From Bacillota bacterium (GTDB taxonomy: Bacteria; Bacillota; Clostridia; Lachnospirales; Lachnospiraceae): a stretch of 47,930 bases of DNA. Position 1 is the stretch's first letter, and each line of letters starts with the position of its first letter. The stretch is taken from the NCBI GenBank assembly GCA_023420935.1, contig JAEZUR010000144.1:1-47930 (forward strand). The letters are read 5' to 3'. The position numbers were made by a program, and so were the translations under genes. Below are positions 35,122 to 43,311 of this stretch, piece by piece. The notes beneath the pieces were generated by a model. It was not told the origin of the DNA. It was given only the letters and a program-made list of their open reading frames with translations, and made no database searches.

Positions 35122-35152
35122 GAACATGTTAGTACAAGAAAGTGGATTATCT

Positions 35153-35746
35153 ATGGCATATAATTTTATTGAGATTCAAGAAGAATTAAAGAAGGAATTG
35201 ACGAAGAAACGATTTCAACATACTTTGGGCGTAGAGCATACAAGCGCATGCCTTGCTATGCGTTATGAAGCCGATATGGTAAAGGCTCAGATTGGCGGTT
35301 TGTTGCATGATTGTGCAAAATGTTTATCAGAACAAGAGATTTTATTGCGCTGTAAAGCTGCTAACCTTGTGATTACAGAAGTAGAAGAAAGAAATCCTTA
35401 TCTTTTACATGCGAAACTTGGTGCCAAGATTGCCAACGAAAGATATGGTATTAAAGATTCCGAGGTTTTAAGCACAATCATATGTCACACAACTGGAAAG
35501 CCCAATATGACTCTTCTTGAGAAAATTGTATTTGTTGCAGATTATATTGAACCAGCCAGAAAGGAAATACCTGGACTTTCTGAAATAAGAAAACTTTCTT
35601 TTATAGATTTAGATAAAACAGTGTATCAAATTTTAAAAAACACCTTATCTTATTTAAATGGTGATTCTAATGGTAAGGAAATTGACCCTTTAACAGAAAA
35701 AGCATATGAATATTATAAGGAAATCATTGAGAAAAAAGGAGAGTAA
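35153..35746 (+). CDS. yqeK: YqeK-type HD-domain phosphohydrolase
   Basis: About 197 residues with an HD fold: RFQHTLGVEHTSACLA, the metal-binding HD in GLLHDCAKCL, ICHTTGKPNMTLLEKIVFVADYIEP. YqeK proteins hydrolyse Ap4A symmetrically. The pairing with nadD is conserved. An in-frame ATG at 35126 has no RBS, while AAGAAAGTGG lies before 35153, so I chose the latter with moderate certainty. Confidence 0.9.
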   Translation: MAYNFIEIQEELKKELTKKRFQHTLGVEHTSACLAMRYEADMVKAQIGGLLHDCAKCLSEQEILLRCKAANLVITEVEERNPYLLHAKLGAKIANERYGIKDSEVLSTIICHTTGKPNMTLLEKIVFVADYIEPARKEIPGLSEIRKLSFIDLDKTVYQILKNTLSYLNGDSNGKEIDPLTEKAYEYYKEIIEKKGE

Positions 35747-35751
35747 ACACA

Positions 35752-36111
35752 ATGAATAGTTCAAAGGAAATGGCTAAAATAGCGTATGCTGCTTTAGATG
35801 AAAAAAAAGGTGAAGATATCAAGGTAATTGAAGTTGCAGATATAACAATACTTGCAGATTACTTTATTATAGCAAACGGAACCAACAGTTCTCAAGTACA
35901 AGCGCTAGTTGATAATGTAGAAGAAGCATTGCATAAAGGCGGTTATGAACCAAAACGTATTGAAGGTATTAAAAATACTAGCTGGGTTTTACTTGATTAC
36001 GGCGATGTTATTATTCATATTTTCTCAAAAGAAGATCGATTATTCTATGATTTAGAGAGAATCTGGAGAGATGGTAAAGATATTTCAAAAGAACAATTAG
36101 AGCAATTATAA
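35752..36111 (+). CDS. rsfS: Ribosomal silencing factor RsfS
   Basis: 119 residues: VADITILADYFIIANGTNSSQVQALVDNVEEAL, GYEPKRIEG, SWVLLDYGDVIIHIF and FYDLERIW are the RsfS/Iojap signature. It binds L14 and blocks subunit joining when nutrients are short. It is five bases after yqeK. The LytR-CpsA-Psr gene often found between the two in related genomes is absent. Confidence 0.95.
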   Translation: MNSSKEMAKIAYAALDEKKGEDIKVIEVADITILADYFIIANGTNSSQVQALVDNVEEALHKGGYEPKRIEGIKNTSWVLLDYGDVIIHIFSKEDRLFYDLERIWRDGKDISKEQLEQL

Positions 36112-36139
36112 AATTTTCTATTATATAAAGTGTTCATAA

Positions 36140-36173
36140 AGAAAGGGTTGTGCTTGTTAGCACAACCCTTTCT
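36140..36173. terminator. Terminator between rsfS and lexA
   Basis: A perfect 15-bp stem (36140-36154 with 36159-36173) and TGTT loop between convergent genes. The better T-run is on the minus strand. Confidence 0.8.
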
Positions 36174-36197
36174 ATGTAAATAAGGAATATTCGCTTA

Positions 36198-36815
36198 TTA
36201 TTGATATCTTCGGTATAATCCAATAACTTTTCCTAATATGGAAAGATCAGTTACTATAATAGGATCCATGGTATCATTTTCTGGTTGTAATCTAAAATAT
36301 CCAGCTTCTTTATAGAATGTCTTTACGGTAACAGAATCATCTATTAATGCAACGACCATATCTCCATTATTAGCAGAAGGCTGTTTTTGTACTAATACTT
36401 TATCGCCATCAAAGATTCCAGCATTGATCATGCTTTCTCCTTTTACTTTTAACATAAAAATATCTTTATTTGGTAAGTCTTCCGATAATAATGGAAAATA
36501 ACCATCAATATTTTCAACTGCTAAGATTGGTTGGCCAGCAGTTACGGTACCTAAAATTGGTATATTAACAATATCTCTTCTGGTAAGATTAAAATCTTCA
36601 TCCATGATCTCGATTGCTCTTGGTTTCGTTGGGTCTCTACGAATATAACCATTCTTCTCAAGAGTTTCCAAATGAGAGTGTACGGAAGAGGTTGATTTTA
36701 AACGAACTGCTTCACAGATTTCACGGACAGCAGGGGGATACCCTTTGTTTAAAATCTGAGATTTGATATATTCTAAAATTTCTCTTTGTTTTGAACTTAT
36801 TTTGCCATAACTCAT
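36198..36815 (-). CDS. lexA: LexA SOS repressor
   Basis: 205 residues. The winged-helix DNA-binding domain is at 1-65 (REILEYIKSQILNKGYPPAVREI; STSSVHSHLETLEKNGYIRR). The self-cleavage site is A93-G94 in TAGQP, with catalytic S128 (GESM) and K165 (TVKTF). RecA-activated self-cleavage lifts SOS repression. ATG 36815 follows GGAGGA; a TTG at 36830 overlaps that site and is not used. A LexA box overlaps its own promoter, giving autoregulation. Confidence 0.97.
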   Translation of the reverse strand: MSYGKISSKQREILEYIKSQILNKGYPPAVREICEAVRLKSTSSVHSHLETLEKNGYIRRDPTKPRAIEIMDEDFNLTRRDIVNIPILGTVTAGQPILAVENIDGYFPLLSEDLPNKDIFMLKVKGESMINAGIFDGDKVLVQKQPSANNGDMVVALIDDSVTVKTFYKEAGYFRLQPENDTMDPIIVTDLSILGKVIGLYRRYQ

Positions 36816-36845
36816 GCGATATTCCTCCAATATTTATTTAAATTA

Positions 36846-36886
36846 ATTATAACACATTGTATTTTGCTGTGTCAAACGAATGTTCG
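36846..36886 (-). promoter_or_regulatory. lexA promoter with overlapping LexA box
   Basis: Minus strand TTGACA (36875-36870), 18-base spacer, TATAAT (36851-36846). The site CGAACATTCGTTTG (36886-36873) matches the Gram-positive LexA consensus CGAAC-N4-GTTYG and covers the start of the -35. Confidence 0.88.
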
Positions 36887-36903
36887 TGGTTTTGGCAAAA
36901 AAC

Positions 36904-36956
36904 CGAACAAACATTTGCAAAAAACTGTTGACAGCCAAATGTTTGTTCGATATAAT
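36904..36956 (+). promoter_or_regulatory. SOS promoter of yneA with two inverted LexA-like boxes
   Basis: TTGACA (36928-36933), 17-base spacer, TATAAT (36951-36956) is a full-consensus promoter. CAAATGTTTGTTCG (36936-36949) fills the spacer. Its exact reverse complement, CGAACAAACATTTG, lies at 36904-36917. Each differs from the perfect LexA box at one position or so per half-site. Confidence 0.85.
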
Positions 36957-37010
36957 AACAAATAGAAACAAGTGTTCGTATCAAGTGTTCGATTTTATGG
37001 AGGGGTTTTT

Positions 37011-37325
37011 ATGAAAGAGAAAAAGAATCTTGCTGTTAGTATATTGGTTATTCTATCTATTTTAATCATTAGTATCACTGTAGTATCAAAGACTGTAATC
37101 GCTTCGAATCAGAGTGTTGAGCGTTCAAAAGTAATTACAAGTATACAGATTGAGCGTGGAGATACATTATGGGATATAGCGGATCGCTATTATACGGAAG
37201 AAGAATATGACGATGTAAGTGAATATATATCTGAGATTAAAAAATGCAATGGTTTATCATCTGATACGATACATGAAGGACAGTATTTAATTGTTCCACA
37301 TTTTATTCCTGTAAGTACCAGTTAA
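37011..37325 (+). CDS. yneA: YneA-like SOS cell-division inhibitor (LysM protein)
   Basis: 104 residues: a basic start (MKEKKNL), one membrane segment (about 6-26), and a LysM domain (about 43-100; IERGDTLWDIADRYYTEEEYDD and GLSSDTIHEGQYLIVP). Size, plan and divergence from lexA match YneA of Bacillus, which halts septation during DNA damage. Sequence identity is low outside LysM, as is usual for this family. GGAGGGG precedes ATG 37011. LexA boxes in the promoter support SOS control. A weak hairpin follows before the amidase gene, so damage-induced readthrough is possible. Confidence 0.85.
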   Translation: MKEKKNLAVSILVILSILIISITVVSKTVIASNQSVERSKVITSIQIERGDTLWDIADRYYTEEEYDDVSEYISEIKKCNGLSSDTIHEGQYLIVPHFIPVSTS

Positions 37326-37351
37326 TCCTATAAGTACCAGTAAAATATAAT

Positions 37352-37372
37352 AAATCCAAATATTTTGGATTT
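37352..37372 (+). terminator. Weak terminator after yneA
   Basis: AAATCCAAA-TAT-TTTGGATTT, a 9-bp AT-rich stem with a short T-rich tail. It is preceded by a twofold TAAGTACCAGT-type repeat. Confidence 0.5.
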
Positions 37373-37453
37373 ATTTGTCTATATTGACACAATTTTACCA
37401 TGTTTTATCAATAGTATATAGAATATAAAAACTATTAGATGAAGGGTGATCGT

Positions 37454-39664
37454 GTGTACCAAAAATTTCAAAAAATAATTTTATGCTTATTCATTGCTTT
37501 GCTGCTGTGGCTTATTCCAAGTGAGACAAGTTTTGCAGCTGCGGAATACTTGTTAACTTATGATGGGAAAACAGTATCTTACACTGGTAAACAGGCATCT
37601 GTTCAATTAGATGGAAGTACATTAGCCATGGGAGGAACACCAGGCATATTAATTAACGGATATGCGTTGGTTTCATGTAAGGATATATTTATATCAGGTC
37701 TTGGTGTAGATTGTACCTATAATAGTACCACGAAGCTCATTACCATCGAGCAGAATGATGTATTGATTAAAATGGCATTGGGTAGTACCGAAGCTACGGT
37801 GAATGGTGTTAAGAAAAAGCTATCCATTGCTCCAAGAAAAGTAAAGTATCATAAGAGTAATACAACTAAAATCTTAGTACCTGCAAGATTTGTAGCAGAA
37901 TCATTAGGCTATACATATACATGGGATGGCACTATATCTACCATCTCAATTAAAAGTCCTTGGAAGATTTATTATGATAATGGTTGGCATGTATACAATG
38001 GAACCCAGGGGAAGGTAACTGTTGATTCTAAGAAAATAGATGTTTCTGCTATGCCTAGTGTAATTATTGATAGTACTGCATTAGTACAGGCAAAAAAGGT
38101 ATTTCATTTAGGTGTTGGAGCAGACTATATTTTAGATAAGAGCAAGAATACACTAACCTTATCTAAAAATGGGAATACCATAATCATGACACTTGGCAGA
38201 GCAAAAGCTATTGTGAATAATAAAGAATATACCATGGATACAGAAGTCCGTGTTATTAAAAATAGTACGAATCAATCTAATTATATTATGGTTCCAGGAA
38301 GTTTTGTTGCCAAGCATTTGGGATATTCCTATTCTTGGAGCAAAAGTTCCAAGACTTCTGTTATTAAGACGGTAAAAGAGCAAGATCCAGAGTTAGATGG
38401 TGACGAGAATGTATCGAAAAATTATGTAACTTGGACAAGCACAGATGAATCAGTAGATGGTGTTACCTACACTAATTTATTAAAAGGGTTACGTGCGGAT
38501 TACAGTAATAAAAATGATATCATTACCCTAGAAGGCCTTAGTGCATTGAATGCAACCGTATTAGTTGATAACACTACGTCCTCGCTCATAATTGATATAC
38601 CAGGTACGATGAACGGAATCGGTGAGAAGTTAGAGCAGTTTGCGGATGGATATTGCATTCAAAGTATTGCAGTTACCTCAATAGATAATGCAACAAGAGT
38701 TACAATCCAAAAGTCAAATGATAGTGAGTATTATACCTCAGCGTCAGGTAATAAATTTATGATTATGCTATTTCAAGGTACGAAAGAAAGCTATGGACTA
38801 CAATTTAATAAACCAGATGAAGTTAAATATACAGCCATTACTCATTCGGATCATTATTATGATAATGAATTTATCATTACTGTACCAGGTAATTACGTAG
38901 ATTATTATACGAATAACCCTGTTATTATTAATAATGATGTAATAAGTGGCGTTAATGTTACATTAAACAGTTCTGGCAATACAGATATTACTGTAACAAC
39001 TACTCGATTACAAGGTTATCGATTAAATGACAAAGGTTCTTATATCACTGTTGACATAGGTAATCCAGCTGATATTTATAAAAATATTGTTGTATTAGAT
39101 GCGGGACATGGCGGAACAGATCCGGGTGCTCAAAAGAGTGGAGTGAGTGAAAAGGATATAAATTTTTCAATCATTTATGAAAAAGCGGAGAAATACTTTA
39201 ATAGTCCTGATTCCACAGTGAAAGCTTATTGGACAAGAACAACAGATACTTTTGTTACTCTTGATGATAGGGCTGCCTTTGCTGATTCCGTTGGTGCAGA
39301 TTTATTTATAAGCTTGCATGTTAACTCTTTTAATAAATCGTCCGTTAGTGGAATGGAGATTTATTATTCCCCATCCAATAATGATACCAATCAAGCTGGA
39401 CTATCAAGTTCTATGCTTGCAGATTATTTTAATTCACAGTTAAAAGGGGATTTAAATTTGGTTAATCACGGACAAGGTGTGAAAACAGCCAAATACGTTG
39501 TCGTTCATAAAAATTCGGTTCCTGCAATATTAATAGAATTAGGATTTATTACAAATGAAACTGATTTAGCAAATATGACGGATGAAACGTTCCAAGATAA
39601 TTTTGCAAAATCAATCTTTACAGCAACGACTGGGGTATTTAATCAGTATCCTTCCGGAAGATAA
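37454..39664 (+). CDS. N-acetylmuramoyl-L-alanine amidase, paralogue of the 28832 gene
   Basis: A 736-residue exported hydrolase. The signal peptide ends TSFA-A (about residue 30). Two copper-amine-oxidase-like domains follow (about 30-175 and 180-310). The AMIN-like part is longer than in the paralogue (about 320-540). The Amidase_3 domain has H552 (DAGHGG), E566 (SEKDINF), H622 (SLHVNS) and E695 (IELGFITNE). ATG 37439 has no RBS; GTG 37454 lies five bases after AAGGGTG and is preferred. It stands between yneA and a secreted glycosidase gene, 44 bases before the latter, so at least these two are probably co-transcribed. Confidence 0.9.
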   Translation: MYQKFQKIILCLFIALLLWLIPSETSFAAAEYLLTYDGKTVSYTGKQASVQLDGSTLAMGGTPGILINGYALVSCKDIFISGLGVDCTYNSTTKLITIEQNDVLIKMALGSTEATVNGVKKKLSIAPRKVKYHKSNTTKILVPARFVAESLGYTYTWDGTISTISIKSPWKIYYDNGWHVYNGTQGKVTVDSKKIDVSAMPSVIIDSTALVQAKKVFHLGVGADYILDKSKNTLTLSKNGNTIIMTLGRAKAIVNNKEYTMDTEVRVIKNSTNQSNYIMVPGSFVAKHLGYSYSWSKSSKTSVIKTVKEQDPELDGDENVSKNYVTWTSTDESVDGVTYTNLLKGLRADYSNKNDIITLEGLSALNATVLVDNTTSSLIIDIPGTMNGIGEKLEQFADGYCIQSIAVTSIDNATRVTIQKSNDSEYYTSASGNKFMIMLFQGTKESYGLQFNKPDEVKYTAITHSDHYYDNEFIITVPGNYVDYYTNNPVIINNDVISGVNVTLNSSGNTDITVTTTRLQGYRLNDKGSYITVDIGNPADIYKNIVVLDAGHGGTDPGAQKSGVSEKDINFSIIYEKAEKYFNSPDSTVKAYWTRTTDTFVTLDDRAAFADSVGADLFISLHVNSFNKSSVSGMEIYYSPSNNDTNQAGLSSSMLADYFNSQLKGDLNLVNHGQGVKTAKYVVVHKNSVPAILIELGFITNETDLANMTDETFQDNFAKSIFTATTGVFNQYPSGR

Positions 39665-39708
39665 CACGATGATAATTATACACAATGAAAAGAAAATGAG
39701 GTTACTGC

Positions 39709-41748
39709 ATGAATCGAAACATTACTAAATTGAAACTAATCATATTAAGCATAATCATGTTAGGTACTTTTCTATTACCAATAACAGCAAGTGCAGCCAC
39801 AGATAAAACCTTACCTACGATTAAAGTAAAACTCAGCACAGAGGAGCCAACCAATCAATCCATTAAGGTTACTGTAAAAGTTACCGACAAGTCAGGTATT
39901 ACAAAAGTAAAATATGCAACAGGTAAAAAAACAGCAACTTATTTTAAAACCAATGGTAAAGCATTAAAATTAAGTTCAAAAGGTTTCACTTCTATTACAG
40001 TTAAGAAAAATGGTACCTATTCAATTTATGCTATTGATAAAGCAGGTAATGTGAAAATTTATAAACTTACCGTTTCTAACATTGACTTAACAGTGCCTAC
40101 GCTTACATTGAAGTTAAGTAAGACGACCCCTGTGAATACGAATCTTTCCATTGCTGTAGAAGTATTAGATAGTGAATCAGGTGTAAGTAAAGTTCAATAT
40201 CTTGATGGAGAATTGACAGAAGCAGACTTTGCAGACAATACAACCGCAACAATCATAAAATTATCAAAAAACAAAGGTAAGTTCACAGTTTCAAAAAATG
40301 GTATTTATACTGTAGCTGTAACAGATAAAGCAGGTAATATATCAGTTCAAACAATTAAAGTAAGTAATATAGATAAGGATGTGCCAACCATATCAGCTGA
40401 TTATACGGTAATGAATCAAACAGCTACCGTTTCATTAAAGACAGAAGATAAAGCATCTGGCGTTGCTCAAATTTTTTATCTAAAAGGAAAAGTGACAGAT
40501 ATTGCATCTGATAAATGGAAAAGTTCAGCAAAGGAAGTTGTGGATTTAAGTAGCTTTACTGTTAACGGTGCTGGAGATTATAGTATTATGGCAATTGATA
40601 CAGCTGGAAATAAAACAATCTATAATTTTAATGTTGTATTAGAAATGCGTGCAATGTGGATTTCCTATTTGGAGTTTGATAAGTCAAAAAAATATACAGA
40701 AAGCCAGTTTCAAGCTTATGTAGATAAAATGTTTGATAACTGTGTTAAATTTAATATGAATTCAGTCATTGTTCAAGTTCGCCCCATGGGAGATGCTATG
40801 TACAAATCTGATTATTTCCCGTGGTCTGCTTATGCCTCTGGAACACAAGGAGTGAGTCCAGGATATGATCCATTGGAATATATGGTTTCTGCTGCCCATG
40901 ATAGAGGTCTTGAAATTCATGCTTGGATTAATCCGTATCGTGTTTCTATATCTGGTACTGATATTGCAAAATTATCTACCGATAACCAAGCTAGAAAATG
41001 GAGAAATTCAACGGATTCAGCAAACAAACGAAATGTATTATCCTTTAACTCTAAATTATACTATAATCCTTCTTCTACTGAGGTGCAGAATCTTCTCATC
41101 AATGGTGTAAAGGAAATTGTATCGAATTATGATGTGGATGGTATCCATTTTGATGATTATTTCTATCCATCCCTTGGAACTAATTATAAAACTAATTTTG
41201 ATGCTGCAGAATATGTTGCTTATGTATCAGAATGTACAGAGAATGGTACAACACCTGATTCGATCGTAGTATGGAGACGTAATAACGTTAGTACCATGGT
41301 TAAGAAAGTATATAAAGCTATTAAAAAGATTGATCCTCAAGTTAAATTTGGTATTTCACCTGCAGGTAATATTAGTAATCTAAAGTCATCCAGTAGCTAT
41401 TATGTAGACATTGAAAAATGGTTATCATCCTCTAATTATGTTGACTATATTTGCCCACAGATATATTGGAGTTTTGAAAATAGTACTTGTCCATATGATG
41501 GAACAGTTGACAAATGGCTAGGCATAAGAACTAGTAGCACGATAAATATGTATATAGGTATTGCTACCTATCGAGCTGGCTCAAGCGTAGAACCGGAATG
41601 GGATGAGAATGATGACGTCCTTAAACGACAAATTTTATACGGTCGTGACACGGGAAAAGTAGATGGATATATGTTCTTCCGATATGATTCCTTTTTTAGT
41701 AATACAACGCAAAAAGAAGTCAAAAATTTATTAAGTATATTGAAATAA
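39709..41748 (+). CDS. Secreted GHL10 (DUF187) glycoside hydrolase with Ig-like repeats
   Basis: A 679-residue exported protein. The signal peptide ends ASA-A (about 29). Three Ig-like repeats of about 95 residues follow (DKTLPTIKVKLS, DLTVPTLTLKLS, DKDVPTISADYT; each with an internal DKAGN motif). The C-terminal GHL10 barrel starts at EMRAMWISYLEFDKS and has VIVQVRPMGDAMYKSDYFPWS, HAWINPYRVS, DGIHFDDYFYP and YICPQIYWSF. The family is thought to act on peptidoglycan or other glycans. Together with the adjacent amidase it suggests a wall-remodelling pair. Confidence 0.88.
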   Translation: MNRNITKLKLIILSIIMLGTFLLPITASAATDKTLPTIKVKLSTEEPTNQSIKVTVKVTDKSGITKVKYATGKKTATYFKTNGKALKLSSKGFTSITVKKNGTYSIYAIDKAGNVKIYKLTVSNIDLTVPTLTLKLSKTTPVNTNLSIAVEVLDSESGVSKVQYLDGELTEADFADNTTATIIKLSKNKGKFTVSKNGIYTVAVTDKAGNISVQTIKVSNIDKDVPTISADYTVMNQTATVSLKTEDKASGVAQIFYLKGKVTDIASDKWKSSAKEVVDLSSFTVNGAGDYSIMAIDTAGNKTIYNFNVVLEMRAMWISYLEFDKSKKYTESQFQAYVDKMFDNCVKFNMNSVIVQVRPMGDAMYKSDYFPWSAYASGTQGVSPGYDPLEYMVSAAHDRGLEIHAWINPYRVSISGTDIAKLSTDNQARKWRNSTDSANKRNVLSFNSKLYYNPSSTEVQNLLINGVKEIVSNYDVDGIHFDDYFYPSLGTNYKTNFDAAEYVAYVSECTENGTTPDSIVVWRRNNVSTMVKKVYKAIKKIDPQVKFGISPAGNISNLKSSSSYYVDIEKWLSSSNYVDYICPQIYWSFENSTCPYDGTVDKWLGIRTSSTINMYIGIATYRAGSSVEPEWDENDDVLKRQILYGRDTGKVDGYMFFRYDSFFSNTTQKEVKNLLSILK

Positions 41749-41751
41749 CAT

Positions 41752-41804
41752 GAAAACTTTGCAAACAGCCTTCCATTCGCTAGAAGATTGATTGCAAAGT
41801 TTTT
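41752..41804 (+). terminator. Terminator after the GHL10 gene
   Basis: A 13-base stem with one bulge (41752-41764 with 41792-41804). The 3' arm ends in TTTTTC. Confidence 0.75.
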
Positions 41805-41882
41805 CAAGTTGTGATATAATCAAAACTTGTGTAGTGCATCAGGGCATACTTAGTGAATTTGAAATGAGGAATTAGTATAAAT

Positions 41883-43016
41883 ATGAAAACATTAAGCCAC
41901 CGTATTGGTGTGCTTCTAAACAATAAAAATATAGCAATATTTGCAGCTAGTTCTGTTTTTTTACCCTATGTTTTTACCGCAATTATATTAGTTATTCTGG
42001 CTATTTATGTGTTGGTGGTAAAAGAGAAGCGTCAAATGATTTTTGTTCATCCGGGTTCTAAAATATTACTAATATTTTTTGCATTTATTCTCATTATACC
42101 TTGTATCTATCAAAACTGGATTGGAGTTGTTGTGGGTATTGCAGTATTTCTTGCAACGATGTTAGCTTTATTCTTAAGAAGTACTATGACAAGTGCTTTA
42201 TATGAAAAAATATTAACCCTAATCTGTATCTTAAGCTTAACAGGAACTAGTTGTGCAATTAGTGAAAAATTTATAATACCATTATTTTATGAGAGTTATC
42301 GTACCAACCGAGCGTCTGCTGCATTTTTCTATCCCAATTATTTTGGAACAATAATTGGTACGGTGATTATAATATGCGCTTATAAGGTATTGACAAGACA
42401 AGGACCGAAATGGTTTTATTATATGATTGCATTTATGAATGTAATCAGTATGTATCTATGCCAGAGCATGTTCGCTTGGGTTGAAGTATTTTTAGGGGTA
42501 GCGGTACTATTAGTAATTCTTAAAAAGCATCAACTTCTTTCTCTGTGGTTATTCTGTGCCGCTATTGGTGTGTTTACAATATTTGTTCTTGATATTAATA
42601 TTATACCACGTTTGGATGATGCAGGATTAACAACCTTATTACGTTTTAAAATATGGAAGGGAGCAATTACTCAGATTGAGAAAACTCCTTTACTAGGACA
42701 TGGATTTATGTCCTATCTATACATAACGAAAGATTACAAAAATGTGATTCCCCATGCTCATAGCATATACCTAGATTCGGTTATGAACTTTGGAGTGATA
42801 GGTGTTTTATTACTTATTAATTATTTTGTACATTATTATAAATCAGTAATTAAAACCTGTTTTAGTGAGAAAAAAACAGCCATTACATCGCTTATTATTG
42901 CAGTTACCATCGTAGCCCTAGTACATGGAATGACAGATGTAACATTATTATGGATTCAGACATTACCATTATTCTTTTTCGTGTTAGCGGGATATGGTTC
43001 CTATGAAAAAAAATAG
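41883..43016 (+). CDS. O-antigen ligase / Wzy-type membrane protein
   Basis: 377 residues with about ten membrane segments. A long extracytoplasmic loop contains LLRFKIWKGAITQIEKTPLLGHGFMSYLY and PHAHSIYLDSVMNFGVIG, the Wzy_C/WaaL pattern of a conserved Arg, a G-x-G turn and HxHS. It joins or polymerises undecaprenyl-linked glycans on the outer face of the membrane. The downstream terminator separates it from the sugar-nucleotide genes. Confidence 0.85.
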   Translation: MKTLSHRIGVLLNNKNIAIFAASSVFLPYVFTAIILVILAIYVLVVKEKRQMIFVHPGSKILLIFFAFILIIPCIYQNWIGVVVGIAVFLATMLALFLRSTMTSALYEKILTLICILSLTGTSCAISEKFIIPLFYESYRTNRASAAFFYPNYFGTIIGTVIIICAYKVLTRQGPKWFYYMIAFMNVISMYLCQSMFAWVEVFLGVAVLLVILKKHQLLSLWLFCAAIGVFTIFVLDINIIPRLDDAGLTTLLRFKIWKGAITQIEKTPLLGHGFMSYLYITKDYKNVIPHAHSIYLDSVMNFGVIGVLLLINYFVHYYKSVIKTCFSEKKTAITSLIIAVTIVALVHGMTDVTLLWIQTLPLFFFVLAGYGSYEKK

Positions 43017-43022
43017 AGATTC

Positions 43023-43065
43023 TGTAGCTTAACTAGAAACAGTTAAGCTACAGGGTCTTTTTTAT
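43023..43065 (+). terminator. Terminator of the O-antigen-ligase gene
   Basis: A perfect 12-bp stem TGTAGCTTAACT (43023-43034) with AGTTAAGCTACA (43041-43052), then GGGTCTTTTTTATTT. Confidence 0.92.
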
Positions 43066-43080
43066 TTGGATTGCGTGCTA

Positions 43081-43200
43081 GCAAAGCGAACTCAGAATGT
43101 CTCGACAACGTCGAGACTATTTGTTCCAAACTAAGAAGTTAATTAAAGTCAGGAGTTCGCAAAGCGAACTCAGAATGTCTCGACAACGTCGAGACTATTT
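43081..43200. repeat. Two 42-bp direct repeats carrying hairpins
   Basis: 43081-43122 and 43159-43200 are identical. Each carries GTCTCGAC-AAC-GTCGAGAC. The second copy is preceded by GGAGTTCGC-AAA-GCGAACTC, which is related to the hairpin at 8102-8122. There are only two copies and no spacer series, so it is not CRISPR. Confidence 0.85.
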
Positions 43201-43255
43201 TGTCAATAAGGATGAACAATTTTATATAAATTTTCATAATATGCTATATTTAAAC

Positions 43256-43297
43256 GATTTTTATTGAGTTTATTCGTGTTATAAATCAATAAAAATC
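43256..43297 (+). promoter_or_regulatory. Leader hairpin before the dehydratase gene
   Basis: A perfect 12-bp stem GATTTTTATTGA (43256-43267) with TCAATAAAAATC (43286-43297), ending one base before the AGGAGG of the dehydratase gene, so it could limit ribosome access. Confidence 0.5.
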
Positions 43298-43311
43298 AGG
43301 AGGTCAGAAAA

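Noticed and set aside
43081..43200. Possible CRISPR-like repeats
   Set aside because: Only two copies exist with one 36-base gap, the repeats are internally palindromic, and no cas gene is nearby.
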